64,000 bases of DNA from Phoronis australis (taxonomy: Eukaryota > Phoronida > Phoronidae): contig NMRA01000102.1 in the NCBI GenBank assembly GCA_002633005.1, forward strand, positions 511,511 through 575,510, given 5' to 3'. Below, piece after piece: positions 53,580-64,000 of this stretch. A model generated the notes under the pieces. It saw only the letters and a list, made by a program, of their open reading frames with translations. It ran no database searches and was not told where the DNA came from. How positions within the stretch are numbered: position 1 is the first letter of the stretch; each line of letters begins with the position of its first letter. The translations under genes were made by a program, and so were the position numbers.

Positions 53580-54036
53580 CTACGAGGAGGATGGGCAGGA
53601 TTTCACAATTTTTTTCCTAAATATCTTCTGACTTCATAATATAGATTTTCAAAAGGATCTATTGTAAAAGTCATCCGGCTACGGGCGTGCTTGAGTATTA
53701 AAAGCGGCTGCTGACTTTAAGCTGTCCACGTGTGTAGATTAGTCCATGAGCTGAAGATCAATGTAAAAGTGTGCACTTTTGCTGTTTTTTTGATCCTGAT
53801 ACAATGCAAGCAGTTATTAATGTGATGTCAGTCACTCAGCTCCTATTGGTGCCATGAGAGGTGACATGGGTTGGATTCACCCCAGATATAGTCGTCACAT
53901 AAATATGGTTCGTCTGTGGAATAGAATATAGAATTTTAATTGTAGAACACTTACCAGAAAAGTTTTTGAATGGGACTATAATCAAAACAGTTGAAATTTA
54001 AATTGCTCCTCGGAGATAAAAACAATTTTCAACTCT
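53580..54036. other. 3' flank of the P450 remnant
   Basis: No further exon or element was recognised. Confidence 0.35.
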
Positions 54037-54346
54037 GGTCAGATATATCATATATTTGAATCCTTAATTAAATGCAACATCACTACATTACAAACAATGG
54101 TCAGATATATCATATATTTGAATCCTTAATTAAATGCAACATCACTACATTACAAACAATGGTCAGATATATCATATATTTGAATCCTAAATTAAATGCA
54201 ACATCACTACATTACAAACAATGGTCAGATATATCATATATTTGAATCCAACATTAAATGCAACATCACTACATTACAAACAATGGTCAGATATATCATA
54301 TATTTGAATCCAACATTAAATGCAACATCACTACATTACAAACAAA
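54037..54346. repeat. 62-bp satellite-like repeat, 5 copies
   Basis: Five nearly identical units contain GGTCAGATATATCATATATT and AATGCAACATCACTACATTA. There are only a few substitutions between units (CTTAATT, CTAAATT, CAACATT). Confidence 0.93.
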
Positions 54347-57300
54347 TCTTATTAAGGCTGTGGTTGATGATTGGAAAAATACTGTTTATCAATCGCCTAA
54401 ATGAATAAGCTACAAATTTTTTAAAAAGTATTTTTTAAATAAAACTACTTACGTTTGACCAAATAACGCATATCACTTTTATTGTAATTTCGTTTTGGAA
54501 TTCTCACATTGAAACTGGTAGGTTTTGTAACAATGATCTCTGAAACAGATTTTTGTTTACTTTGTAATTTGCCGACCGGTCGACGGCCAGTCGTCGACCA
54601 ATTTCCGACCGGGCGGACAAAAATTCGTGATGTGTGCTGTACATGGTCGAACCGCGGACGCAAAAGAAACTAAAACCGTTTTTCGACTATTAACAAATAT
54701 TAACAACGCCTTTCCCATTGCGCTCCCTAAAACAAAATAATTTTTTTGTAAACCTCGCCAATCCTCAAATGCTTGGCGCAAATTTCGAATTCTCCTACAA
54801 ACTGTGTTAAGCAGACAAGTGTGACCTGGGCTTCAAGCGAGTTAACCAGCAACTGTAGGGAATGACCGCTATGGTGTTCCATTGCTGCCAAGATAAAATT
54901 AACATTAAAACAAAATTACTTTGTAGTTGAAACATGCTTTAAAAGAAAATATTGAATAAAAAGATTTTAAATATATTTTTGTTTTTAAAAGAAAAAATCA
55001 AAATATTTTGGAAAGTAAAACATATTTAAAAAAATACTGTCAAGCAATTTACAGTTTACTTACTCTAACTTTTAAAGTTCAAACGAAAATGAAATAGGCT
55101 AACAAAAATTATTCAGCATCAACTATCTTTGTGTGATTGTAAACATAATCACAAATGGACCGACAGTCCTGTGATAATTGACAGCGAGTGAACTATAACT
55201 CATCAGTGATCACCTCTTGCTGCTGAAAGTGGAAACGAAAAGCGAATGAGTTTTGTTTTTAATAGTGATTTTATTTTGGTTTTAAATATTAAAACAATTT
55301 ATATTTTCAAAACTGTTTTAGTTTCAAAATATTTTTAAAATTATCTGACTTTTTTATTAAACAATTTCACTTTAAAATTAGTTTCGTTTCGTTTCGTTTC
55401 ATTTTAAAACTTGCTTTACTTTCAAACCGCTTTTAAAATTGTTTTACATGTTTTTTTCGATTTCCTTTTTAAACACGTTTTAGTTTCAAATTGTTTTTTT
55501 CTTTTTAAAAACAAAGTATTTTCAAAATTGTTTTCCATCAGATTTTCGTTTTGAATATGTTTTACTTTAAAAATAACTTTCTTTTCTCTTAAAAATACTT
55601 TGTTTTGTTTAATTTTCTTTTCTTAGCAATTAGAGAGGCATGGAAAGCGAAAGGTCGTCAAAAATATCTTCCAAACAATTTCTGACGAAAGTTCCATCTC
55701 GCGACGTCTAATAGAGAGTATTTCACTTTCCCTGTGAGGACATTTCCAAAAAAACCACATTAAATTCACGATTTTTGAAATACGCACGAAGTAAAAACTA
55801 TGTGGTTACCAATTATCTCTCTCACACTGATGATAATGCGCGCATGCGCTCACAGTCATTTGCTTGAAGTCGCTTGACGACAAGGATCACATTTTCCATA
55901 TCAGGGAAATGTGTTACGTCTATGTCTTGCCTTACGAAATAAGAAGACGTGGTTTGCCTTGATGAAAAGGCGAGCAGTTGACATATCGTTATTTCGAAAG
56001 TTGAAACTAAAAGAAAGTGGTTTGACGTCAACAGAAATTAAAAATCTTTAGTAACAAACCTTATACCTTTTCAGCAGATTGAATTCAGTGGCAGAGAAGC
56101 ACTTTGGATATAGCAATTTAGGCTGTTTATCGAGATCAAGGCCTCTTTAAATTAAATTTAGCAGCACTGGGCCACCGTAGACCATCCCGCAAGGATATAA
56201 CAATCATTTTGTGACAAAGTGGTATGTGTTCTACTGGTAGTTGAATCCTGCCTTTTTCGTTCAAGTTGGGTGCCAATAGTTCATTGGCAGGAGACAGAAC
56301 GAGGATTGCTTGAAATCACCAGTGCTGGGTTTATATAAAGCAAACTTATCTGTCTTGCCATTAAGCAAAGTACGTTTTGGGCGTTAGTTTTACACCAAAA
56401 ATACAAATCCCCTTTTTCTTAGGGGTAATTTTAGCGTTAATAATCTCTGTTTCTCATGTAAGGCACGTGTCGATCGGTGTGCTTGGCTGTTACTTGACCT
56501 GCAGTGGGGAACATTTATTGTCTGACCATGATTGAATGCTAAGTAGAAGGCAATCACACGCACGATTTAGAGGCGAGATTGCGAACGTTGCCAGAGCTAC
56601 AGGCTATCCCGTACTGGTGTATAATATAACCAAACGTATTAATATGTTGTAACAGATCCAAATAAACTCCCATGATTTGCAAGACATAGATATACCAGAG
56701 ACGTGACCTCTGTCAACTTACCTAAAGCAATCCGTACACATATACTCCAGACAGTCTGAAGGTGTCCCTTGAAGTCTATAAATTTATTAGGCTACACGCT
56801 GGGGACTTCCTCCTAATTCTTTATTGCTCATGTAGTCTGCTGCGATACCAGCCCGATCACCTATCAGTTGCCACTCTGACGTCACCGTTCAGATGGTTGA
56901 TCTAATATACTGCTTCACGCTGTTTTTGCAAATGAGCACCGGTAACAACACAACGTACTTATCAACATGAAGGGACCAGTGCAACGAGTCTGTGGAACGA
57001 GCAACGAACCTGTATATAGTCACAGGCACCTTTAAGTAGCTCTCTACAATATAACATAATAAAGAGAAAGGTACACAGCTGACATTCAATATGGCCGTCT
57101 GCCGGCCACTTCCGGAATAACCCAAGCACGTCAAATCTGAGAGTGATTTAACTCAAACATTTTATCTGAGACAGCAACACGTTCGTTGCTTCCATTTGTT
57201 GACATCAAAACCAATAAATATCACAAATATTTCCAGATCTTCCTAGTTCAATCGTCAACATTCACGACAAAGAGAAAAGCAAGAAGGCCTCATATCAGTT

Positions 57301-60300
57301 TCGTCTAATGCGCATGCTCATAAGGCCCCTCGCGACATCTTCAGAGCGCTTACATCAACTTTGGCTTTGTTCATCTCTAGAAAACAACGTCAACTGCCTT
57401 CACAAAAATGTGGTCGATGGACGAAAAAGCTCCGCCGGATCCTCGGAAAAAGTGGGGTGAAATTTAAAAAGCTGCTAGTACCTATTCATTCATATTTCAA
57501 TATATTCACAGTTGTGCAGGATTGTGACGAGACCTCTGAGTTCAGCTACATGAGCTAGTACTCGTAACGAGTGGCACTGGTAAACGAAAGTAAAACATAA
57601 ATAATACCAAAACTTAGTGATTTACGTTGACTTTGGGCTACGGTGAATTAAGGTGCACCAGTGCAAACAGTAGTGTCTTTGTTTTTGTTCATCATTTTTC
57701 TTAACACTTTTACTAAACCTGGAACATGACTAATTTTCGGAGCAAGAGTGGCGACAAAGTTGAGGCGACTTTTGCTGTTTTTTTCTTTTTATCAGCAGAG
57801 TCGTGACAACAAAATTTCTTTTTTTGAAGTTAGTTCAACCAAAGCACACACAATTTTCAAAATTTGATACGATTCATGATCCAAAATTGCTGCATTTTGC
57901 ATTATTCTTCCTTGCAGATACTCTTAACATGCTCGCATTCATGATGAAACAGGATAGCATGATCAAGATCATTTGTGTTCAAGGTGTTCGTACTACTTGT
58001 TCAGTTCTGCAGAAGGAAACAAATTTTGATGAATATTTATAGTTTTGCAGTGTTCTCAGTTATGGGAGTCCAGCAGACTGGGGATGTTTCTATCCTGAAC
58101 CTTACTATACCAACAAAATGCAATCCTTGTAACGCTAACTTAATCCAGTTGCATAACCGAAAACGACCCACTTCAAAAGAAAGGTCATTATTGACGCCAT
58201 GTTGGTTTTATTTACTCTCTTACCGTTCCATGCACCTCTTTGTTGATCGTTCTATTCTGATACTCGCAAAGGTTGCTGGGAAATTGTTGGTGTTTGGATG
58301 AGATTCCCCAGGATAACGCCTGTAAGGCGATGCGTTTGGATGTGATAGACATCCAGCTGTAGGTTTTGACTAGCATTTGGCGACTTAGTAGCGTGAACAA
58401 GTACAGGTTATCAAATGTCATTAATAAGATAAGTAAATAGTTATCAATGTTTAATCTTATGCGGTACAGAAACAACGCACGATCCAAAAGTCGTTGATAA
58501 AATGGTGAAAACTTTTTTAGTGAGTTCACCTGATTATTCATTTCCTTAACATGGCCAGTAGGTGTTTTTGTCTTTTCAATTATCTAATTTTCCAAATTTT
58601 CAGATCAGCCTCTTTATTTTCTGTAATTTCCGAAAGAGCTTCCTCGTGTCTGTCGTGTAGTCTACCCCTGCACAGTTGTTATTAATAACCACGAAAACCA
58701 ACTCATCTCCTTCTGCTGCTCTTCCCTCTTTGATATGAGTCATTGCTTACACTTAATCTCAATCCAGAATCCCAGAACAAACGCAATCGATTAGAATATG
58801 AGCAAACCAGTAGCTTATCAAATGCCTCAGCTATCATCAAAATTCGACTAAAGGTATCTGTTTTTTAAAAAGATGTGGTCAGTTCGAATTGCATTTTACA
58901 TGAAAGGTTGGTTGAATCCTATTTTGTAAAACAAAGATTAGTTATTTTTAAAGCGACAATATAACCGCCTATGGTAGTCAAAAGTTTAGCCTCGGTCAAT
59001 TTTCTGACATTAACTGCTTCAAATTATTCCTTATTCAGATGGCGAATGATATCCTAGCTACGAAGAACTGTCCGTTCGGTAGTGCTTGAGTGAGACCATG
59101 TTTGTCTTTAAAAAGACATGCCGTGACAAGACAACTTATCTACTTTCACCAATACCGCACTGTCAGTTCTAACCAAGCTCAAGAATCGAGTGAGGACCAA
59201 TTTAGTATCAGATTTATAGCGGTGGCCGTAAATTACAATTTTTGACGGACGGTGGGTTTATCAATGGTTTTAGTATTTTTTTTAAATGTTGATTTTATTT
59301 TATTTAATATGCGCGTAAATATGAAACGATGCATTTTCGAAGAACAGAACGTCCACCGTTTGCTGTCTTTCCTATACGCCCATGCGTCTAAGTTTCGCTT
59401 ATAGACGCACGGGGAGTCCTTTATATGACCGCATGTAATGCAGTGGATTCAGGCAGGCACACTGTCTTCCACAAAACAGTATAATCTTCCCTGTGCTTCA
59501 CATATTTAATAACCGTCGTTGCTCGACTAGCTTACCTAGATTATAATTCACATTCGACATTCCAATACCCACAGGTGAAGCTAGTTCTTAAAAGAAACTA
59601 GCTGTTTGATAGGTGGTAGGTTTAACAGGTAACACACGGCTTCAGTGACTGTGTCATGAATGAACGCAAAATATTTAATTTGGAATTAATTTTTACAAAT
59701 CAGCAAAGAATGAGCACATTAATTGGGCCAGAAAAATATGGCACGGGTATCATGCTCATACATGTAAGTTTTGAAGAAGAAATAGCAATAGCGGGGTTTG
59801 CGAACCACTATGGTTCACGTTATTCATGGGGGCATTGGAGAAAATTATTTCTCAAAATGCACGATCCCTGTAAGTGACTATAACCCGTAAATAATTGTCA
59901 TGATTTAATCCATGACAAAACTTTCTCAATAAAACCGGCGAAAAGGTCTACGATTTCCAACTGAAAAGCAAATGTACGTACTTAAGCTGGACGCGAACTA
60001 ATGTGCAAATACGCGTATGTACACGTGCATCGAGTGTTTATCACTGCCAAGAATGTCCACTGCATTCCACAAGCCAAAGAGCACTGCGTATTTTTTAATA
60101 ATTGAGTGTTCCAGAAGATCAGTTTCAAGAATGGTTTTACTTAGCCCGTTCGTTGTTTTCATAAGCCCACAAATACGCAGTAGATTTGGAGAAAGTAGTA
60201 GAGTCTTTGTTCTGGACTGTCTCATGCAAGCGGCATGACAGCGTTTTCCCGTTCATTGACTTTACCAGACGTAGAGGCTGGTGATCGTGTGGTATCATCT

Positions 60301-60407
60301 AGCTTCTTTGTTAACTGCAAAGCACAGTCTTTTGTATGGCAATAGGCAGGTCAATTATCTACCAGGGTTGTCACAGAGCACGTGTGAACAAAGTCAAACC
60401 CAGAGGG
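54347..60407. other. long AT-rich stretch without a supported gene
   Basis: 54860-55640 is dominated by A/T runs (TTTTAAAA-type). Elsewhere short frames occur (57361-57558, 57975-58301, 58212-58541, 59656-59877) but none shows a known domain, and no consistent splice pair was found. Regulatory or noncoding transcripts cannot be excluded. Confidence 0.35.
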
Positions 60408-60529
60408 AATAGCGGAGTTGCAACGCCGCCATATTGGAAATGGGTCAGAATGTTGCATTGTGGTTACAATGGTAAACTTCAGTAAACAAGTATGTTGGCA
60501 ACCGTGCGGGCGAACGGGCTACGGGGAGG

Positions 60530-60806
60530 TTATACGTGTTGTGTGCCTGGCATGCTATAATACCAGTTAGCGAAATAAAAAAATTAGTTACTACCTGTTT
60601 CCCAAGGATCAAGAACTGCGTTAAACATGGGTCAGAGACATCGGTAGAGCTGGTAGCAAAGGCCGACTTCGTGAATTCTTTCCGACTTCGTAGCATAAAG
60701 TGTGCAGCGCTCATTTTGAGGGCGGCAAGAAAACGTATCTTAGAAACTGCCCAACAATATCTCCCTTCAAAGAAACAGTAACAAATACTCCACGGCGGTT
60801 GGTAGT
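60530..60806 (+). pseudogene. THAP-domain relic
   Basis: Read across frames in order: CCVPG and CYNTS (first zinc ligands), YYLFPKDQELR, TWVRDIGRA, KADFVNSFRL, and VCSAHFEGGKKTYLRNCPTI, the C-x2-H-F block that closes a C2CH THAP finger. At least three frameshifts and two stops interrupt it, and it runs into the N gap. It is a decayed THAP gene or transposase 5' end. Confidence 0.65.
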
Positions 60807-61243
60807 NNNNNNNNNNNNNNNNNNNNNNNNNNNNNNNNNNNNNNNNNNNNNNNNNNNNNNNNNNNNNNNNNNNNNNNNNNNNNNNNNNNNNNNNNNNNNN
60901 NNNNNNNNNNNNNNNNNNNNNNNNNNNNNNNNNNNNNNNNNNNNNNNNNNNNNNNNNNNNNNNNNNNNNNNNNNNNNNNNNNNNNNNNNNNNNNNNNNNN
61001 NNNNNNNNNNNNNNNNNNNNNNNNNNNNNNNNNNNNNNNNNNNNNNNNNNNNNNNNNNNNNNNNNNNNNNNNNNNNNNNNNNNNNNNNNNNNNNNNNNNN
61101 NNNNNNNNNNNNNNNNNNNNNNNNNNNNNNNNNNNNNNNNNNNNNNNNNNNNNNNNNNNNNNNNNNNNNNNNNNNNNNNNNNNNNNNNNNNNNNNNNNNN
61201 NNNNNNNNNNNNNNNNNNNNNNNNNNNNNNNNNNNNNNNNNNN
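60807..61243. other. assembly gap (437 N)
   Basis: A run of undetermined bases. Frames that cross it are meaningless. Confidence 1.
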
Positions 61244-61449
61244 GTTGGGGCACTTGTTGAGCCATGGGCGCTAATTAGGGCGAATAGCGGCAGAATTACA
61301 TACAGCAGTGTAGTTTAATGCACACAAATTACACGTCGTGCAAACCAGTCGGCCATCCCGTTTACCATCAACAATCCCAGTAGCCTTTGCGCACCCTAAT
61401 TTCCGGACATGCGCAATCGTTAAATCGATTCAGTTACAACTCCGCTATT

Positions 61450-62371
61450 GGTACGTTCGGAAAGAATAGATTGTCGTAACTTCGGTTGTAGTTGGGCGAT
61501 TTTGGTGATTCAAAAACTGTACATGATCACCATTTGAAGAGAATTTCAAAAATGCAATTGGTTTATGTTCAAATATGTTATAACTTAAATTCTATTATAA
61601 CAAAACAGCCCAGTCAGGCTAGAAAAAAGAGAGCTGGCCCTCCAACCATGAATGCCAGAATGGAGTTAATCAGTCGTGTAAGATATTGACTAAAGGGATC
61701 ATCTTCCCATCTTGTTGTTGAGCTAAAGATGTGAGCAACAGGAAAACGCCGTAATGGGAACAGGTCCCTTATGTCCAATGTGATCCAGTAGGAGCAACTG
61801 GCTATTTTAGACAATAGCAAGTTTTAACATATGAAAGCATTTATTTTCAAAATATTTTGTAAGCACAGAAACATAGAAACATAATCAATAAAAACACAAA
61901 TGGAACCCAGTATAAGCCGGTGTCATATAGCACAAGGTTTAGCCGTCTTTGCCCTTAAGTGTACCTACATGTATACTGGATATTGTAAAACAGAATAGCA
62001 AATTCCTAAAGTGGATTTGTGAAATTATACGATCCGTTATAAGACGGCAAACGTTTAAATGAAGCCATATTTTAAAGCACTAACCACAACATAACAAACA
62101 TTAAGAAAGGACAACACCATGGATAACACTCAGGGTAAGACTTGTACAAATATAAGAGATAGTCGCCTGGTCATTGGTTGCGCCAAGTTCGCCTACTCAG
62201 CTCTCCTTTTCATCTTTTGCTACTGCTAAAATCTGCAATTGATGCGACCAAACCTCGGGCGAAATGTAGGCTTGCGCGGTAAGGAGGACTGATCAACTCC
62301 GTGAAAAGTACTCCTTGTGCACATGTACATGTCCTTATTTCGAAAACAACAGCAATAGTACAATTCTTAGT
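61450..62371. other. 3' flank of the 7TM receptor gene
   Basis: It contains the likely 3' UTR of the minus-strand receptor. A minus-strand AATAAA (TTTATT at 61840-61845) is a candidate poly(A) signal about 530 bases after the stop. No other gene is seen. Confidence 0.4.
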
Positions 62372-63938
62372 TTACATGGTAGCTTCTAAGTTATTTAACT
62401 CAGTGTCGTTGGTGTAATCGCTACCTCCAGTCGCAGAGGATTTCCGGTGACCGTCGGTGAAATATGGCGCACGATTGGAGCTCTTTTTCCTCGAAAAAAT
62501 ATTCCTGTATTTCAAAAATATAGTTTTTCTACAGACGTAAGCAAGGAATATGAAGAATCCTTGCACTGAGTTGAAAATGATGAATAAATACCATAGCACA
62601 AGACTTCCAGTAAGAGCCGCTAGGTAGCCAAATATCCATGTGCTTCCCATAACAGTAGAAAGTTTAACTGTTATCAAAAACACGCGGCTAATTTCACCGC
62701 TGTTCTTGACGTGCTTTCTAACTTGACGCTTGGTTCTTATAAACTGGATAATCGTGAACACGATGAAAATGATATTAACGAATATGATACTCGCTAAGGG
62801 CATCGCAAAACCATAAAGAATTGATTCGTAACCCGAAATCCAACACCTCTCCTCATCTGCGTATTGGAAAGGTATATCAGTGGCGAACTCCAGCGTAACA
62901 CACGTGGCAATTATCAATGAAGGGCTTAGTACAGAATACAGCATATACTTATAAATTGCATGCGGAGACGGTTGCCGCTTCTCCATAATTTTTTGAAACG
63001 TTCTGAAAATACAAAAACACATACTGTTCATCCAAAAGAACGCGCACAACCACAGGAAATGTTCAACTATGGCCACTATCTTACATAATGCTGGAAATTC
63101 AGTACAATCAATTGCAGTTAACATTATCAATTGCGCCATGAAAAGTGTTATAGCGAGGTTCATCATAATTTGACCAGGCAGTGTTCGAAGTTCATTGAAA
63201 AGTGCGTACGTCAGCACAAATAACGTTAGACCACATAAACTGATCACGTTTCCAGCGAGCGTCAGTTTGTACTGAGTTTCGTTGTATTCAAAAAAACGAA
63301 GACCAGTCACATTTGTGAACGGATTGCACACATACAGTAAGTTGCCTTGAATGAAGTAGTCACCTGGCTGAAACGATAAACCAGAGTTTACATATGCAAC
63401 TCCGTCTTTCAGTTCATACTCGTCATCAGTGTATGTGATCATTGGACACTTGAAATAGAAAGAATCGTTGGCAGTAATGTTATTCAAAGAAGTATTGTTC
63501 AAGCTCGTAATATTAATACGTCCTTCACCACACGATCCATCAAGCAATCTATGTTCCTTCGGTGGACAAACTAGTGGCCGACATTTCTGTGCCTGCTGGT
63601 CATAGAATCCGTTTTCGGAACATTTTGGAGAGGACGCAAGTATCTTCGGACTAAACTCGTCACTCATCCCTGTGAAATCTATTAGATGAGAAAAACTGGA
63701 CAACCCTTCATTGGGAAGTGGACGGGGATCGAAGCAGAATAACCTTGGCCAGCCCCCAACTGGACAACGCGCGAATTGTAACTTAACGCTATCATTAGTA
63801 TCTGGAAAGTAGTCTGAAAAATACATGTATCTCGAGCATTCTTTTCTGTTACGTGGGCAACGTTTCGTGCATTTTGTGATCTTGGGTTCTACCTGTACAT
63901 TGCAATGGTGAGCAAGCGATGGTGTCTTAGTCAATATT
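62372..63938 (-). CDS. class B / methuselah-adhesion-like 7TM receptor (5' partial)
   Basis: A 520-codon exon ending ...LNNLEATM, stop at 62372. The first ~220 residues are an extracellular part rich in cysteine (KCTKRCPRNRKECSRYMYF, GWPRLFCFDP, CPPKEHRLLDGSC) with many NxS/T sites (~47, 141, 147, 152, 156, 208, 218). Then come seven hydrophobic helices (~226-247, 254-275, 285-310, 330-350, 368-398, 418-442, 445-468), the TM3-ECL2 cysteine pair (C284, C364 in CWISGYE), LPGQIMMNLA in TM2 and FNSVQGFFIFLAYVC in TM7, all typical of class B2/methuselah-like receptors. I see no HL/T GPS cleavage motif. A short Ser/Arg-rich tail follows. The frame has no ATG at its beginning (opens at TTG) and stays open to the window edge; TATTTTAG/AATATTG at 63938 is a possible acceptor. 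The signal peptide exon is presumably upstream, outside the window. Confidence 0.88.
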
Positions 63939-64000
63939 CTAAAATACCCTGACTTGTAGATCGATCGTAACCGTGCTGAGACGGTGCGGTTTTGCAGAAA

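Larger units (their letters stand above)
60408..61449. mobile_element. possible TIR element around a THAP relic and an N gap
   Basis: AATAGCGGAGTTGCAAC at 60408-60424 is mirrored by GTTACAACTCCGCTATT at 61433-61449 (16 of 17 pairs). The THAP-domain relic and the 437-base gap lie between. THAP zinc fingers are known in P-element- and Kolobok-type transposases, so a THAP-bearing DNA transposon is plausible. The gap hides the rest. Confidence 0.4.

Noticed and set aside
57361-57558. possible last exon with KMWSMDEKAPPDPRKKWGEI and a stop near 57478
   Set aside because: An acceptor-like CTCTAG precedes it and the peptide looks plausible, but no partner exon or family was found, and the overlapping frame is equally open.
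60700-61265. 185-codon frames on both strands
   Set aside because: They consist of undetermined bases; only the short part before the gap (THAP block) is informative.

Overview
This is a eukaryotic draft-assembly window (437-base N gap at 60807-61243), AT-rich, intron-containing and dense in transposon debris. The genes and repeats point to an aquatic invertebrate with motile cilia. An invertebrate deuterostome such as an acorn worm is my best guess, but amphioxus or another marine invertebrate cannot be excluded from sequence alone. There are no operons, and nothing here looks prokaryotic. || Layout. (1) 1876-4112, minus: 5' two exons of the ciliary dynein assembly factor DNAAF2/Kintoun; the 3' end is not found. 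(2) 9599-11605, minus: intact single-exon LicD/fukutin-FKRP-type protein with an N-terminal membrane anchor. (3) 14048-32338, minus: complete five-exon CRAL-TRIO lipid-carrier gene (295 codons) whose 13-kb first intron has collected most of the window's mobile elements. (4) 41685-42548, plus: last two exons of an unidentified single-pass membrane protein. (5) 50060-53579, plus: three 3' exons of a CYP2-type cytochrome P450 carrying a nonsense codon and a 1-base frameshift, so probably a pseudogene. (6) 62372-63938, minus: main exon of a methuselah/adhesion-like (class B) 7TM receptor, 5' end off the window. || Mobile and repetitive DNA: non-LTR retrotransposon fragments at 8.0-8.77, 28.4-29.24, 29.47-31.1, 37.73-39.5 and 44.34-45.36 kb (the last a 5'-truncated insertion with an 11-bp target duplication); an eroded protein family of mobile-element type at 24.3-26.6 kb; two THAP-domain relics (21.5 and 60.5 kb); a family of small elements with CAGTGGCGGAT-like ends and 5-bp target duplications (at least six copies); several foldback elements; a ~146-bp periodic array whose every unit holds a CTCF-like core (19.38-20.71 kb, related copy at 49.1-49.85 kb); and several minisatellites. 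|| The genes are functionally unrelated neighbours (cilia assembly, glycan synthesis, lipid transport, oxidation, signalling). I see no obviously new multi-gene system. The most interesting non-genic signal is the CTCF-like array inside the CRAL-TRIO intron, followed by the duplicated splice donor of that gene and the clean small-element insertions.
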